Of a stretch of DNA of 64,000 nucleotides, positions 20,246 through 31,563 are shown piece after piece (the first letter of the stretch is position 1; each line of letters starts with the position of its first letter). The stretch is from Azospirillum cavernae (GTDB lineage Bacteria > Pseudomonadota > Alphaproteobacteria > Azospirillales > Azospirillaceae), in the NCBI RefSeq assembly GCF_003590795.1, contig NZ_QYUL01000001.1:1443001-1507000 (forward strand). Reading direction: 5' to 3'. The notes below the pieces were generated by a model. That model made no database searches, was not told the origin of the DNA, and saw only the letters and a list, made by a program, of their open reading frames with translations. Both the position numbers and the translations under genes were made by a program.

Positions 20246-20373
20246 GGCGTTTCCTTGTCCCTTGCCGTTGCTTCACGTCTGCCGATCCACAAGACTGGCG
20301 AACCAATCCGTGGCGCGCGGGCGTTGACCGCCCATCGTCCTGTCCAGCAGCGTTTTCTTATGTCAGCGCGTTC

Positions 20374-20388
20374 TTGACCCGACGTCAA
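20374..20388. promoter_or_regulatory. Inverted repeat upstream of the hemerythrin gene
   Basis: TTGACCCGACGTCAA is a perfect TTGAC-N5-GTCAA inverted repeat, about 130 bases upstream of the hemerythrin ATG. It might be an operator, or a -35 element by coincidence. No matching -10 at good spacing was found. Confidence 0.25.
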
Positions 20389-20432
20389 CCAGGGTCCGTC
20401 CTCATGCGACATTTTGGCGACGGCGGGAACCG

Positions 20433-22941
<2,509 letters not shown>

Positions 22942-22950
22942 GAAAGCCCC

Positions 22951-23475
22951 ATGGCCCAACCGCCCGCCTCCGGCCTGAGCATCGACGACCGGCTGGTCAT
23001 CGCCGCCACGCTGGACCGCATTTTCTACGACGATCCCGACCAGTTCAGCCGGGAGGACGCGGCGACGGTGCGTCGGCTTATTCCGCACAGCCGATCCGCT
23101 TGGCTGCGCCTGGGCTTCCGCGCCGAATCGCAGGGACCGTCCATGAAGGGCGAGGCCGCCGGAGTCGGCGACGTCCGCATGGAGGGCGACAAGAAAGTTG
23201 TCGAGGGCAATGTCGGCGAATCGGCGGTCTGGCGTTGCGGCCAATACAAGATCACCAACCATGACGGCGATCTGGAGATCTGGCAGGTGATGAGCGACGA
23301 GTTCGCCCAGGATCCCAAGGGCGCGCGGCTGGAATTCGGCCCGACCGGCGAACCCGAACGGCTGACCTTCTTTCAGCCCCGCGACATCGAACTGCGCATC
23401 CCCTTCACCAGCTTCGCCGTCGGCCTGCGGTTAGGCGGCTGGAATTACTGGAAACAGGCGGCGCCAAGCGCGTAG
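22951..23475 (+). CDS. Unknown 174-aa protein
   Basis: This soluble protein has no recognised family, signal peptide or membrane segment. The N-terminal third is predicted helical and contains DPDQFSREDAATVRRLIPHSRSAWLRLGF. The middle is Gly/Glu-rich, and the C-terminus looks beta-rich with a WNYWKQ end. It is divergent from ligA, with a clear -10 and a GGAAAG ribosome-binding site, so it is probably a real, independently transcribed gene. It sits where recN and ligA are usually close neighbours. Confidence 0.65.
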   Translation: MAQPPASGLSIDDRLVIAATLDRIFYDDPDQFSREDAATVRRLIPHSRSAWLRLGFRAESQGPSMKGEAAGVGDVRMEGDKKVVEGNVGESAVWRCGQYKITNHDGDLEIWQVMSDEFAQDPKGARLEFGPTGEPERLTFFQPRDIELRIPFTSFAVGLRLGGWNYWKQAAPSA

Positions 23476-23566
23476 GGCGGAGCGGGACATGGGCCGGGTG
23501 ATGGCGTGGCTTGACGCGTCGTCGGCGTGTCTGGCGTGTCGAATCGGATGAGGGTAGACTTCGTCC

Positions 23567-23857
23567 ATGCGCAAAAGGAACACCCGAACTATGCCGGACA
23601 GCGCCACCACAACCATGCGCGCCGACGCGCTTCCGGCGGAGCTTGTCGCCCTTCTCCCCCATGGCCTGCTTCCCACGGCGCGGGTTCGGATCACGTTGGA
23701 GGTGCAGGAGCCAACTCAAGAAGAGTGGATGGAAGCCGTCCGGGCCGGAGTTGACCGCGGGCGGGCCGACGCCGCCGCTGGTCGGATCGTGGACGGCGAC
23801 GACATGTTCGCCCGTTTAAAATCCAAACATTTTCCAAAGCTCGAAAAGCAGCCATGA
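23567..23857 (+). CDS. Putative antitoxin of a ParE/RelE-type pair
   Basis: This is a 96-aa protein whose stop overlaps the toxin start as ATGA, the standard antitoxin-first layout. The N-terminal half is beta-like (ARVRITLEVQEPT). The C-terminal half is helical and charged, with DGDDMFARLKSKHFPK as a plausible toxin-binding end. I cannot assign it to a named antitoxin family. An alternative ATG at 23591, with AAGGA upstream, would give 88 aa. Confidence 0.6.
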   Translation: MRKRNTRTMPDSATTTMRADALPAELVALLPHGLLPTARVRITLEVQEPTQEEWMEAVRAGVDRGRADAAAGRIVDGDDMFARLKSKHFPKLEKQP

Positions 23858-24159
23858 AGGCTCTTGTCTATTCCACAGCAGCCGAAGACGACATCGACAC
23901 CATCATTGATTTGATAAAAGCGGACAACCCCGCCGCCGCCCAAAACTGGCTTGTGAACCTTGACGTCAAATGCCGCCAGCTCTCCCGCTTCCCGCATATG
24001 GGAAAGCGGCGCGACGACGTCCGAGACGGCGTTCATTGCTTCCCACACGGCAACTATCTGATTTTCTATGACATTAGCGACACAAGCGTTGTCGTGCTGC
24101 ATGTCGTGCACGGCGCGCGAAACCTTCCAGAGATCTTTCGCGGTGAAGAGGGCCAATAG
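23854..24159 (+). CDS. ParE/RelE-family toxin
   Basis: The 101-aa product has the compact ParE/RelE pattern: a beta strand (KALVYSTAAEDDIDTIIDLI), a helical hairpin with LDVKCRQLSRFPHMGKRRDDV, then strands GNYLIFYDISD and VVLHVVHGARNLPEIF. The final HGARNLPEIF-like motif is typical of ParE toxins, which act on gyrase. RelE-like mRNA cleavage cannot be excluded. It overlaps the antitoxin by 4 bases and is convergent with recN. Confidence 0.8.
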   Translation: MKALVYSTAAEDDIDTIIDLIKADNPAAAQNWLVNLDVKCRQLSRFPHMGKRRDDVRDGVHCFPHGNYLIFYDISDTSVVVLHVVHGARNLPEIFRGEEGQ

Positions 24160-24170
24160 AGCGCCCTCTC

Positions 24171-25838
24171 TTACCCTCGCCCAGCGATCAGGCTGTCCGC
24201 CGCCGCGCGGGCTTCCGCCGTCACCGTCGCGCCGGACAGCATGCGGGCGATTTCCTCGCGGCGTTCGTCGCCGTCCAATTCGGCGACGCCCGTCGTCACC
24301 TGCTCCCCGCTTTGGGTTTTCTGCACCTTCAGATGAACGGCGCCGCGCGCCGCCACCTGCGGGCTGTGTGTGACCACCAGAACCTGAAGCCCGTGACCCA
24401 GCGTCGCCAGACGGTCGCCGACGGCGGCGGCCACGGCGCCGCCAATGCCAGTGTCCACCTCGTCAAACACCAGCGTGCCGACGGTGGAGGTCTGGGCCAG
24501 AACCACCTTCAAGGCCAGCATGAAGCGGGCCAGTTCGCCACCAGACGCGATCTTGTTCAAGGCGCCGGACGGCGCGCCGGGATTGGTCGAGACCTGGAAG
24601 GCCACGCGATCAACGCCCGCCGCCGCCCATTCGGATTCGTCCAGCGATTCGACCAGCGTGCGGAATTTCGCCTTGTCCATCTTCAGCGGCGTCAGTTCCA
24701 CCGCCACCGCCGCGTCCAAACGGCCCGACGCCTCACGACGCGCGGCGCTCAAGGCTTCGGCGGCGCTGTGGTAGGCGCCGCGCGCCACGGCGGCTTCCTT
24801 GGCCAACCGGGTCAGCAGATCGCCTTGATCCTCGATCAACAGCAAGCGTCCGGCCATTTCCTCGCGCAGGGCGGCCAACGCGTCCACCGCCACGCCATGT
24901 TTGCGGGCGGCGGCGCGCAGGGCGAACAGGCGGTCTTCCAGCTTTTCCAGGGCGCGCGGATCCATGTCTACGCCGCTGGACACCGCTTGCAGCCCGGCGA
25001 TGCCGTCCGCCGCCTCGGTCGCGGCGCGGTCCAGCGCGGCGATCACCGGATCCAGAGCGCCTCCGGCCTTGTCGGCCAGACGCGACAGCGTGCGGATGGC
25101 CGACGCCAAGGCCCGTTCGACGCCGCGATCCCCCGACAACTCGCCATAGGCGGCGTTCAAGCCGTCCATCAGCTTTTCGCGGTGCATCAGCACGGCGCGC
25201 GATTCGGCGAGTTCGGCCTCTTCCCCCGGCTTGGGCGACAGGGCGTCCAACTCGGCCACCGCGTGGCGGAGATACTCCTCCTCCGAGCGGGCGCGGGCGA
25301 TGTCGGCGGCGGCGGAATGGCGGGCGTCTTCAACCTGCCGCCACGCCCGATGGGCGGCGGCGACCTGGGCCGCCTGGGTCGACAGCCCGGCGTAAGCGTC
25401 CAGCACACCGCGATGGGTCTGCGGATTCAGCAGGCCGTGGGTGTCGAACTGGCCGTGAACCTCGACCAGTTCCTCCCCCAATTTTTTCAGCAGAGCGACG
25501 CCGACCGCCTGATCGTTCACCCATGCGCGGCTGCGCCCGTCGGCGCTGACGGTGCGGCGCACCACCAGACGCTCTTCGGCGTCCAACCCCTGCTCTTTCA
25601 GGATGGCGAAAGCGGGATGGTCGCCCGACAGTTCGAACTCGGCGGTGACGGAGGCTTGATCAGCCCCATGGCGCACCAGCCCGGATTCGGCCCGCGCGCC
25701 CAGCGCCAAGCCCAGCGCGTCAAGCAGGATGGATTTTCCCGCTCCGGTCTCGCCGGTCAGGGCGCACAGGCCCCGCCGGAACGACAGAGTCAGCTTTTCG
25801 ATCAGGACGACGTCCCGGATCGTCAAGGACGCCAGCAT
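24171..25838 (-). CDS. recN: DNA repair protein RecN
   Basis: RecN is an SMC-like ATPase in double-strand-break repair (555 aa). The Walker A GETGAGKS is at about 29-36. Long coiled-coil arms occupy the middle. The Walker B region TLVFDEVDTGIGG precedes a C-terminal ATPase lobe with VVTHSPQVAARG. The frame opens at 25946, but the ATG at 25838 gives MLASLTIRDVVLI, the family start. It lies 8 bases after the bamD stop, so the two are one transcript. Confidence 0.95.
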   Translation of the reverse strand: MLASLTIRDVVLIEKLTLSFRRGLCALTGETGAGKSILLDALGLALGARAESGLVRHGADQASVTAEFELSGDHPAFAILKEQGLDAEERLVVRRTVSADGRSRAWVNDQAVGVALLKKLGEELVEVHGQFDTHGLLNPQTHRGVLDAYAGLSTQAAQVAAAHRAWRQVEDARHSAAADIARARSEEEYLRHAVAELDALSPKPGEEAELAESRAVLMHREKLMDGLNAAYGELSGDRGVERALASAIRTLSRLADKAGGALDPVIAALDRAATEAADGIAGLQAVSSGVDMDPRALEKLEDRLFALRAAARKHGVAVDALAALREEMAGRLLLIEDQGDLLTRLAKEAAVARGAYHSAAEALSAARREASGRLDAAVAVELTPLKMDKAKFRTLVESLDESEWAAAGVDRVAFQVSTNPGAPSGALNKIASGGELARFMLALKVVLAQTSTVGTLVFDEVDTGIGGAVAAAVGDRLATLGHGLQVLVVTHSPQVAARGAVHLKVQKTQSGEQVTTGVAELDGDERREEIARMLSGATVTAEARAAADSLIAGRG

Positions 25839-25846
25839 CGAGCGTC

Positions 25847-26671
25847 CTAGAACAGAGAGTTCCAGGCTTTGCTGAGCCACGATTTCTCGTTTCGCTCGGG
25901 GGTGAGCTTGGCGTCCACCAGAAGAGCGTAGCTGTCCGTGTACCATTCGCTACCGGGGAAGTTGTGGCCGAGCACGGCTGCGGCGGTCTTGGCTTCGTCG
26001 GTCACGCCCAGCGCCAGATAGCATTCCACCAAGCGGTGCAGCGCCTCGGCGACGTGGGACGTCGTCTGGTAATTCTCCACCACCACGCGGAAGCGCCCGA
26101 TGGCCGAGGTGTATTGCTGCTGGCGCAGGTAGAAGCGTCCGACCTCCATCTCCTTGCCGGCCAGATGGTCGTTGGTCAGGTCGATCTTCAGCTTGGCGTC
26201 GCGGGCGTATTGGCTGTCGGGGAAGCGGCGGACCACTTCGGACAGCGAATCGAGCGCCAACCGGGTGATCCGCTGATCGCGGCGCACGTCGGTGATCTGC
26301 TCGTAATAGGACAGCGCCCGCATGTAATAGGCGTAGGCGATGTCCGGGCTGCCCGGATGAAGCTGGATGAAGCGGTCGAGCGCCAGAATGGCGTCGTCAT
26401 ACTTCAAATCCTGGTAATGGGCGTAGGCGGCGAGAAGCTGCGCCTTGCTGGCCGATTCCGAATAGGGGTGCTGGCGCTCCACCTCGTCGTAGAGCTTGGC
26501 CGCCTTCTTGAAGGCGTCCTCCTTCATCGCCAGATCGGCTTCGGAGAGAAGCTGATCGGCGGGACGCTCGACATAGGCGTCCTCCTTGGTGGAGGAGCAG
26601 GCGGCGAGCGTGGCGGACAGGAGAATGGCCGTCAGCGGCAGGCGATAGGAGCGAGGCAGCATCGTCGTCAT
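25847..26671 (-). CDS. bamD: Outer-membrane assembly lipoprotein BamD
   Basis: BamD is an essential lipoprotein of the BAM complex that inserts beta-barrel proteins (274 aa). The lipobox LAAC places the lipidated Cys at about 25, after a short signal sequence. TPR-type helices follow, with QHPYSESASKAQLLAAYAHY and FIQLHPGSPDIAYAYYMRA. The chosen ATG (26671) follows a GAAAGAG site. A second ATG lies at 26662. It is coupled to recN. Confidence 0.93.
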   Translation of the reverse strand: MTTMLPRSYRLPLTAILLSATLAACSSTKEDAYVERPADQLLSEADLAMKEDAFKKAAKLYDEVERQHPYSESASKAQLLAAYAHYQDLKYDDAILALDRFIQLHPGSPDIAYAYYMRALSYYEQITDVRRDQRITRLALDSLSEVVRRFPDSQYARDAKLKIDLTNDHLAGKEMEVGRFYLRQQQYTSAIGRFRVVVENYQTTSHVAEALHRLVECYLALGVTDEAKTAAAVLGHNFPGSEWYTDSYALLVDAKLTPERNEKSWLSKAWNSLF

Positions 26672-26692
26672 AAGCTCTTTCAGCGTTGCCCC

Positions 26693-26723
26693 TGTATAGC
26701 ACGCCAAGGTGCGGGCGCAGCAA
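26693..26723 (-). promoter_or_regulatory. Candidate bamD promoter
   Basis: On the minus strand TTGCTG (26718-26723) and TATACA (26693-26698) are separated by 19 bases, just upstream of the bamD ATG. The extended -10, CGTGCTATACA, is identical to the one upstream of pcrA, which raises confidence. Confidence 0.4.
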
Positions 26724-26775
26724 GTGGTTCTCGGGGATCCAGGGGGCGCGGGCTGTGATGAAACGCGGATGGACG

Positions 26776-27519
26776 TCAGCCGAACAGCGCGTCGATGTCG
26801 GCCTGGCTGATGTTTCCGCTGTCCGGGGTGGCTTCGGCGGGGCCGTGCAGGTCGAGATTCTCGTCCCGCTTCGTGACGGACGGCGGCAGCGGCATCGCTT
26901 CGAATTCGCGCTTGTTCCACAGCCCCATCATCGCGTCCACGCGCTCTTCGATGAAGGACATGGCGCGAACCACCTTGGTGATGCGCTGGCCGGTCAAATC
27001 CTGGAAGTTGCAGGCCTCATAGATGCGGACGATGACGTCGGTCATGTCGTTGACGCGGTCGCGCTGATAGCCTTCGGGCAGCGACGCTTTCAGCTCCGAC
27101 ACCACCTCGTCCAACTCTTCGGCGCAGGCCATGATGGTGTTGGTCGCGGCCTCGGTCGCGGAGACGACGGCGCTCAACTCCTGGCTGGCCTGCTGGAACT
27201 TGTCTTCGCCACCCGACAGCGGATGGCGGATGGCCGCCATTTCAACCTTGGTGGCCTTGATCTTGCCGGAAATGTCGGCGATTTCGACCTGAATTTGGTC
27301 GATCTGCGCCGCGTCCATCGTCAAGAAGCGGTCAAGCTTTTCGCCCAGCGTGCTGATGGCGCGCAAAACTTCGGTGTTGTCCAACTCAACGGCCTGGACC
27401 GGGGCGGCCAGCGCCGGAGCCGACGCAGCCACCGAATCATCGGACAGCGCCTTGAAGGGATTTCCCGTCTTGCGGGCCTTCTGAAGCTCGGCCATGAAGG
27501 GCTTGGACATCTGCTTCAT
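26776..27519 (-). CDS. cheZ: CheZ-like chemotaxis phosphatase 1
   Basis: This CheZ-family protein probably dephosphorylates CheY-P (247 aa). It is mostly helical. The helix around 165-195 carries CNFQDLTGQRI, in which Asp174 and Gln178 match the catalytic Asp143 and Gln147 of E. coli CheZ. The protein ends SQADIDALFG (238-247). This resembles the C-terminal CheY-binding peptide of CheZ and the N-terminal CheY-binding peptide of FliM. The frame opens at 27615, but the ATG at 27519 after a GGCGGGA site starts a sensible protein (MKQMSKPF). It follows a second CheZ-like gene and cheY. Confidence 0.85.
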   Translation of the reverse strand: MKQMSKPFMAELQKARKTGNPFKALSDDSVAASAPALAAPVQAVELDNTEVLRAISTLGEKLDRFLTMDAAQIDQIQVEIADISGKIKATKVEMAAIRHPLSGGEDKFQQASQELSAVVSATEAATNTIMACAEELDEVVSELKASLPEGYQRDRVNDMTDVIVRIYEACNFQDLTGQRITKVVRAMSFIEERVDAMMGLWNKREFEAMPLPPSVTKRDENLDLHGPAEATPDSGNISQADIDALFG

Positions 27520-27707
27520 TCTCGGTCCCGCCTTTGTCGAATGGCCGCGCTCGGCCTTGAGTGGTCGAATGAGACGGGCGGAAAGACCGCGCGCCGTCGC
27601 TTGGTTGTCGCGCACACACCGCTAACGTGAACGTGCGCCGGATCCCCGCCTGCCCCGCTCCGCGTGTTCCACCCTTGACCGACTCCGCCCGAAGCCCCGC
27701 GAGCGGG

Positions 27708-28769
27708 TCATCCAAACAGAGCGTCGATCGCCGCCTGATCGAGAGGGGTTGGCGGCTCATCCGCCGCCGGAGGCGGAGGTGGAGCCGGTTTTGGCGCGGG
27801 CTTGGCCTTGATCGACGGGCCAGGCGGCTTGGGAACCGGCTTTTTCGCCGCCGGTTCCGCCGGTTTGGGGGCCGGAGCCGGGCTGTCGAACATGCTGTCG
27901 ATGTCCGACTGGCTGGACTTCACCGGAGCGGCGGGGGCCGGACTGTCGAACATGTTGTCAATGTCCGACTGGCTGGACTTCACCGGACTGGTCGCCACCG
28001 GATCGGGCGGCGGCGGCGGGGGGGGAGGAGGTGGCGGCGCCATCGCGGGGCTGTCGAACATGCTGTCGACATCCGCCTGACTGACGCCATGCCCTTCCAA
28101 CTGCGGACCGTTCAGCAGATGCGCGTCGGGCCGTTTGTCGGTGTTCTCTTCGGCGATGGCCATCCCGGCCATGCCATCCTCGCCCCAGATGTTGATCATG
28201 GCGATGACGCGCTGTTCGATGTAGCGAAGCGCGTTCACCACCTTGCTGGTGCGTTGGCCGGTCAGATCCTGGAACGAGCAGGCGGTGAAGATGTTGTTCA
28301 CCTCCCCGTCGATCTCGCCGCACAGGTCCGAATCGGCTCCCGCCGCCCGCAGCTTGCTGGACAAATCCATCAGCCGCTCGGCCGCGTTCAGGATCTCGAA
28401 CGAGGCGCGCTCGGTCGAGATCACGATGGCGTCCAGCTCGTTGGTGGCGGAGAGGATCTTGTCGCCAGCCCCGTCGGCTGGCCGCAACGCTGCGACCTCC
28501 CGCCGGGCCTGTTCGATGGACGCCGCCATTTCCATCAGCTCGCGCCGCAAAACGCCGACATGCTTGCCAGCTTCCACGGCCTCGCTCTGGCGGCTCCAGG
28601 ACGTGCGGAACTCCTGGAGCATGGCGCGTACCTCTTCCGTCGCGGCCCCCAGGGACCGGCGATGGAGACGACGCAAGAAAGCCCGCCCCTTGGTCGATCG
28701 AGCGATCGCTTCTTCGATCTGCTCGAACTCTTCCTCGGACAGCTGTGGAAGCTGCTCCAACCCGTCCAC
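27708..28769 (-). CDS. CheZ-like phosphatase 2 with four CheY-binding-like peptides
   Basis: A 353-aa CheZ-family protein. The catalytic helix has CSFQDLTGQRT, with Asp168 and Gln172 in the catalytic positions. After the four-helix region (to about 200) comes a long Pro/Ala/Lys-rich tail. Four similar peptides occur in it: SQADVDSMFD (230-239), SQSDIDNMFD (266-275), SQSDIDSMFD (286-295) and the terminal DQAAIDALFG (344-353). Each resembles known CheY-binding peptides. The start is GTG, with GAGGG 8 bases upstream. It lies 17 bases downstream of cheY. Confidence 0.82.
   Translation of the reverse strand: MDGLEQLPQLSEEEFEQIEEAIARSTKGRAFLRRLHRRSLGAATEEVRAMLQEFRTSWSRQSEAVEAGKHVGVLRRELMEMAASIEQARREVAALRPADGAGDKILSATNELDAIVISTERASFEILNAAERLMDLSSKLRAAGADSDLCGEIDGEVNNIFTACSFQDLTGQRTSKVVNALRYIEQRVIAMINIWGEDGMAGMAIAEENTDKRPDAHLLNGPQLEGHGVSQADVDSMFDSPAMAPPPPPPPPPPPDPVATSPVKSSQSDIDNMFDSPAPAAPVKSSQSDIDSMFDSPAPAPKPAEPAAKKPVPKPPGPSIKAKPAPKPAPPPPPAADEPPTPLDQAAIDALFG
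27881..27986 (-). repeat. 60-bp tandem repeat in CheZ-like gene 2
   Basis: Two near-identical 46-bp cores (27881-27926 and 27941-27986) recur with a 60-bp period and encode the second and third SQSDIDxMFD peptides plus the SPVKS/SPAPA linker. Only a few bases differ, so this is a fairly recent in-frame duplication. Confidence 0.8.
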
Positions 28770-28786
28770 TCCCCCAACCCTCTGCG

Positions 28787-29152
28787 TCAGCCGCCGATAA
28801 CCGCCTGGATTTTCATCTTCAGGGTGTCCGCGTTGAACGGCTTGACGATGTAATTGTTCACGCCCGCCTGCTTGGCGGCGATCACGTTCTCGGTCTTGCT
28901 TTCGGCCGTGACCATGATGAACGGAGTCGGCGCCAGCTTCGCATCGGCGCGGATTTCCTTGAGGAGCTGGAGGCCGGTCATCGGCTCCATGTTCCAGTCG
29001 GAGATGATGAGGCCGAACTTGCTCTCACGCAGCTTCGCCAACGCCGACACGCCGTCGCCGGCCTCGTCGATGTCGGTGTAGCCGATCTGGGTCAACAGGT
29101 TCCGCACGATGCGCCGCATGGTGGCGTAATCATCGACGACGAGGATCTTCAT
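28787..29152 (-). CDS. cheY: Chemotaxis response regulator CheY
   Basis: This is a single receiver domain of 121 aa. Asp7-Asp8, phosphoacceptor Asp52 (ISDWNMEP), Thr82 (MVTAES) and Lys104 (VKPFNADTL) are all present. No output domain is attached, and the WNMEPMTGL stretch matches flagellar CheY. When phosphorylated by CheA it should bind FliM at the motor switch. The two downstream CheZ-like genes are probably in the same transcript and would act on it. Confidence 0.93.
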   Translation of the reverse strand: MKILVVDDYATMRRIVRNLLTQIGYTDIDEAGDGVSALAKLRESKFGLIISDWNMEPMTGLQLLKEIRADAKLAPTPFIMVTAESKTENVIAAKQAGVNNYIVKPFNADTLKMKIQAVIGG

Positions 29153-29424
29153 CTAGACGTCTCCGCATAAGTCCGTTGCCGGTGGATGGTCCGGCGTTAC
29201 GCTCACCCGGCGCAGGGCCGCGCCGTAATCCGGGAAGTGTGTGCCAACTGTGATGCCCTAACTTTTCTGAAAAGTCATCCCTTTGAGACACAGTGAAGCA
29301 GGCTGGTAAAGAAGGGGTTACCGAACAGGTCGGGACCTTGCCAGATTCCCCCGACGAACGCACGGGCTGTTTTCACCGCAGCCACGCGTTCCGCCAAATC
29401 CGCTTCATTCGCCCAAATTCTCAT
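29153..29424 (-). promoter_or_regulatory. cheY upstream region with small palindrome
   Basis: A 15-bp inverted repeat ACTTTTCTGAAAAGT (29261-29275) lies about 110 bases upstream of the cheY ATG and could be an operator. No clear sigma-28, sigma-54 or sigma-70 promoter was found. Confidence 0.25.
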
Positions 29425-31443
29425 TTACGACGCGGCGATCAGCGGCGCGGTTGCGGCGGCCAACCAGACCGCAACCTCCGCATCCAACAGCGGCGTCAAC
29501 GACTCACACACACGCGCATGATAGGCGTCGATCCAGGCGATTTCGTCCGGATCGAGAAGCGCCGTGTCGATCACCGCGCGGTCAATCGGGGCCAGGGTCA
29601 GCGGCTCAAACCCCAGCGTCGGGCGCTCGGCCCCCTCGACCTCGACCGGCTGGACGACGACGAGGTTTTCGATGCGGATGCCGTAAGCGCCGGTCTTGTA
29701 GTAGCCCGGCTCGTTGGACAGGATCATGCCGGGTTGCAGGGCGACCGTGTTGCCGACCTTGGAGATCCGCTGCGGCCCCTCATGCACCGACAGGAAGCTG
29801 CCGACGCCATGGCCGGTGCCGTGGTCGTAATCCAACCCGGCCCGCCACAAGGGCAGGCGCGCCAGCGCGTCGAGCTGCGATCCGGTGGTGCCGCGCGGGA
29901 ACCGGGCGGTGGAGAGCGCGATGTGGCCCTTCAGCACGCGGGTGAAGCGGTCCTTCATCTCGGGGCTGGGGGTTCCGACCGCCAGCGTCCGGGTGACGTC
30001 GGTGGTGCCGTCGCGGTATTGCGCGCCGCTGTCCAGCAGGAACAAACTGTTCGGCTCGATCCGCCGGTCGCTGTCGGGGGTGACGCGGTAATGAACGATG
30101 GCCCCGTTCGGCCCGGCCCCGGCGATGGTGTCAAAGCTCAAGCCGGAAAACAGCGCGTTGCTCTGGCGGAAGGCCAGCAGCCGGTCCACCACCGCCAATT
30201 CGGTCAGCTCCCCCTTCGGCGCCTCTCCGGCGAACCAGTGGAGGAAGCGGACCAGGGCGGCGCCGTCGCGGGCGTGGGCGGCGCGGGTTCCCGCCAATTC
30301 CGCCGCGTTCTTGCACGCCTTCGGCAAGGCGCAGGGGTCGGCGTCGCGCTCCACCGTCGCGCCCGCCAGATGCAGCCGGTCGAACACCCAGGCCGAGGTG
30401 CAGGACGGATCGGCCAGCACCCGCGCGCCGCGCCCGACCGCGTCCAGCGCCGGACCGAACTCCGCCACCGGACGCACGCGGACCTGATTGCCCAGATGGA
30501 CGCGGGTTTGCGGCGCCAGCTTGCGCGGATCGAGGAACAGATCGACCGCGCCGTCCTGGTTCAGAATGGCGAAGGACAGCGGGAACGGCGTGCAGGGCAC
30601 ATCCGCGCCCCGGATGTTGAGCAGCCACGCGACGCTGTCGGGTTGGGTCAGCACAACGGCGGCCAGCCCCTTGTCGGCCAGCCCCTTGGCCAGACGGGCG
30701 CGCTTGTCGGCGGCGCTGTCGCCGGTGAAGGCGATGTCCTGCGGCGTCACCGGCGACAGGGGGGCCGGGGGCTGGTCCGGCCACACCTGATCCAGCGGGT
30801 TGTCCTCGCAGGCGATCAACTGGATTCCGTCGCGCTCCAGCGCCGCGCGGGTCTTTTCGACCCAACCGACGGTGTGCAGCCACGGATCATAGCCCAGCCG
30901 CCCGCCCATCGGCAGCGCGCCCGCCACCCAGTCGGTCAGCGGATCTTCGACCAGATGCTTGCGCTCATACTGGGTCGGAACCTCGGTCTGCGCCTGAAGC
31001 GTGTAGCGGCCATCGACGAAGATCGCGGCGCGTTCCGCCATCACCACCGCGTTGCCCGCCGATCCGGTGAAGCCGGTCAGCCAAGCCAGACGCTGGGCGC
31101 GCGGCGGCACATACTCGCCCTGATGCTCGTCGCCGCGCGGCACGACGAAGCCGTCCAACTCACGCCGTTTCAGCACGGCGCGCAGGTCGGCCAAACGTTG
31201 GGCGGCGTCGGACGGCGCAGACGCCGGGGCGTCGGCCAAAGCGGCCTTCAACGCCTGAAGCTGTTCGATCAGGTCGGCGGGCAGCCCCTGCCCCACCAGA
31301 AGCAGCCAATCGGCGGGATCGTGGCTGGCCGGAGCGGCCAGCACGCCCGCCAACAGCGCCCGGATGTCGGCGGGAGTCTGTGAAACATTGGCGGCGGTCA
31401 GCAGGGAGGCCAGGGCGTCATCGCCACGATAGGGGCTGGACAC
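29425..31443 (-). CDS. M24-family aminopeptidase P (Xaa-Pro aminopeptidase)
   Basis: This is a 672-aa three-domain aminopeptidase P that removes an N-terminal residue preceding proline. Two creatinase-type N-domains are followed by the M24B pita-bread catalytic domain. Metal ligands lie in LLDSGAQYRDGTTDVTRT, GTGHGVGSFLSVHEGP, SNEPGYYKTGAYGIRIEN. A C-terminal extension completes the long APP1-like form. It is cytoplasmic, with no signal peptide. A palindromic element lies upstream. Confidence 0.92.
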   Translation of the reverse strand: MSSPYRGDDALASLLTAANVSQTPADIRALLAGVLAAPASHDPADWLLLVGQGLPADLIEQLQALKAALADAPASAPSDAAQRLADLRAVLKRRELDGFVVPRGDEHQGEYVPPRAQRLAWLTGFTGSAGNAVVMAERAAIFVDGRYTLQAQTEVPTQYERKHLVEDPLTDWVAGALPMGGRLGYDPWLHTVGWVEKTRAALERDGIQLIACEDNPLDQVWPDQPPAPLSPVTPQDIAFTGDSAADKRARLAKGLADKGLAAVVLTQPDSVAWLLNIRGADVPCTPFPLSFAILNQDGAVDLFLDPRKLAPQTRVHLGNQVRVRPVAEFGPALDAVGRGARVLADPSCTSAWVFDRLHLAGATVERDADPCALPKACKNAAELAGTRAAHARDGAALVRFLHWFAGEAPKGELTELAVVDRLLAFRQSNALFSGLSFDTIAGAGPNGAIVHYRVTPDSDRRIEPNSLFLLDSGAQYRDGTTDVTRTLAVGTPSPEMKDRFTRVLKGHIALSTARFPRGTTGSQLDALARLPLWRAGLDYDHGTGHGVGSFLSVHEGPQRISKVGNTVALQPGMILSNEPGYYKTGAYGIRIENLVVVQPVEVEGAERPTLGFEPLTLAPIDRAVIDTALLDPDEIAWIDAYHARVCESLTPLLDAEVAVWLAAATAPLIAAS

Positions 31444-31563
31444 GGCGGGAGATTCCTTGAAACGGTGGCGACCGGAATCGGTCAGACCGCGTCAGGCTAG
31501 GCACCTCCGCGCGCGCGCGCAAGCGGCTGGCGTGGTGTTTTTTGGCGGAGCCGACGGGTTGGG

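Noticed and set aside
27958..28323. Glycine/histidine-rich minus-strand frame inside CheZ-like gene 2
   Set aside because: It is an alternative-frame shadow of a gene with clear catalytic motifs.
29225..29260. TGGCAC-containing sigma-54-like site upstream of cheY
   Set aside because: The -12 element lacks the required GC (reads TCCC), so a functional sigma-54 promoter is unlikely.
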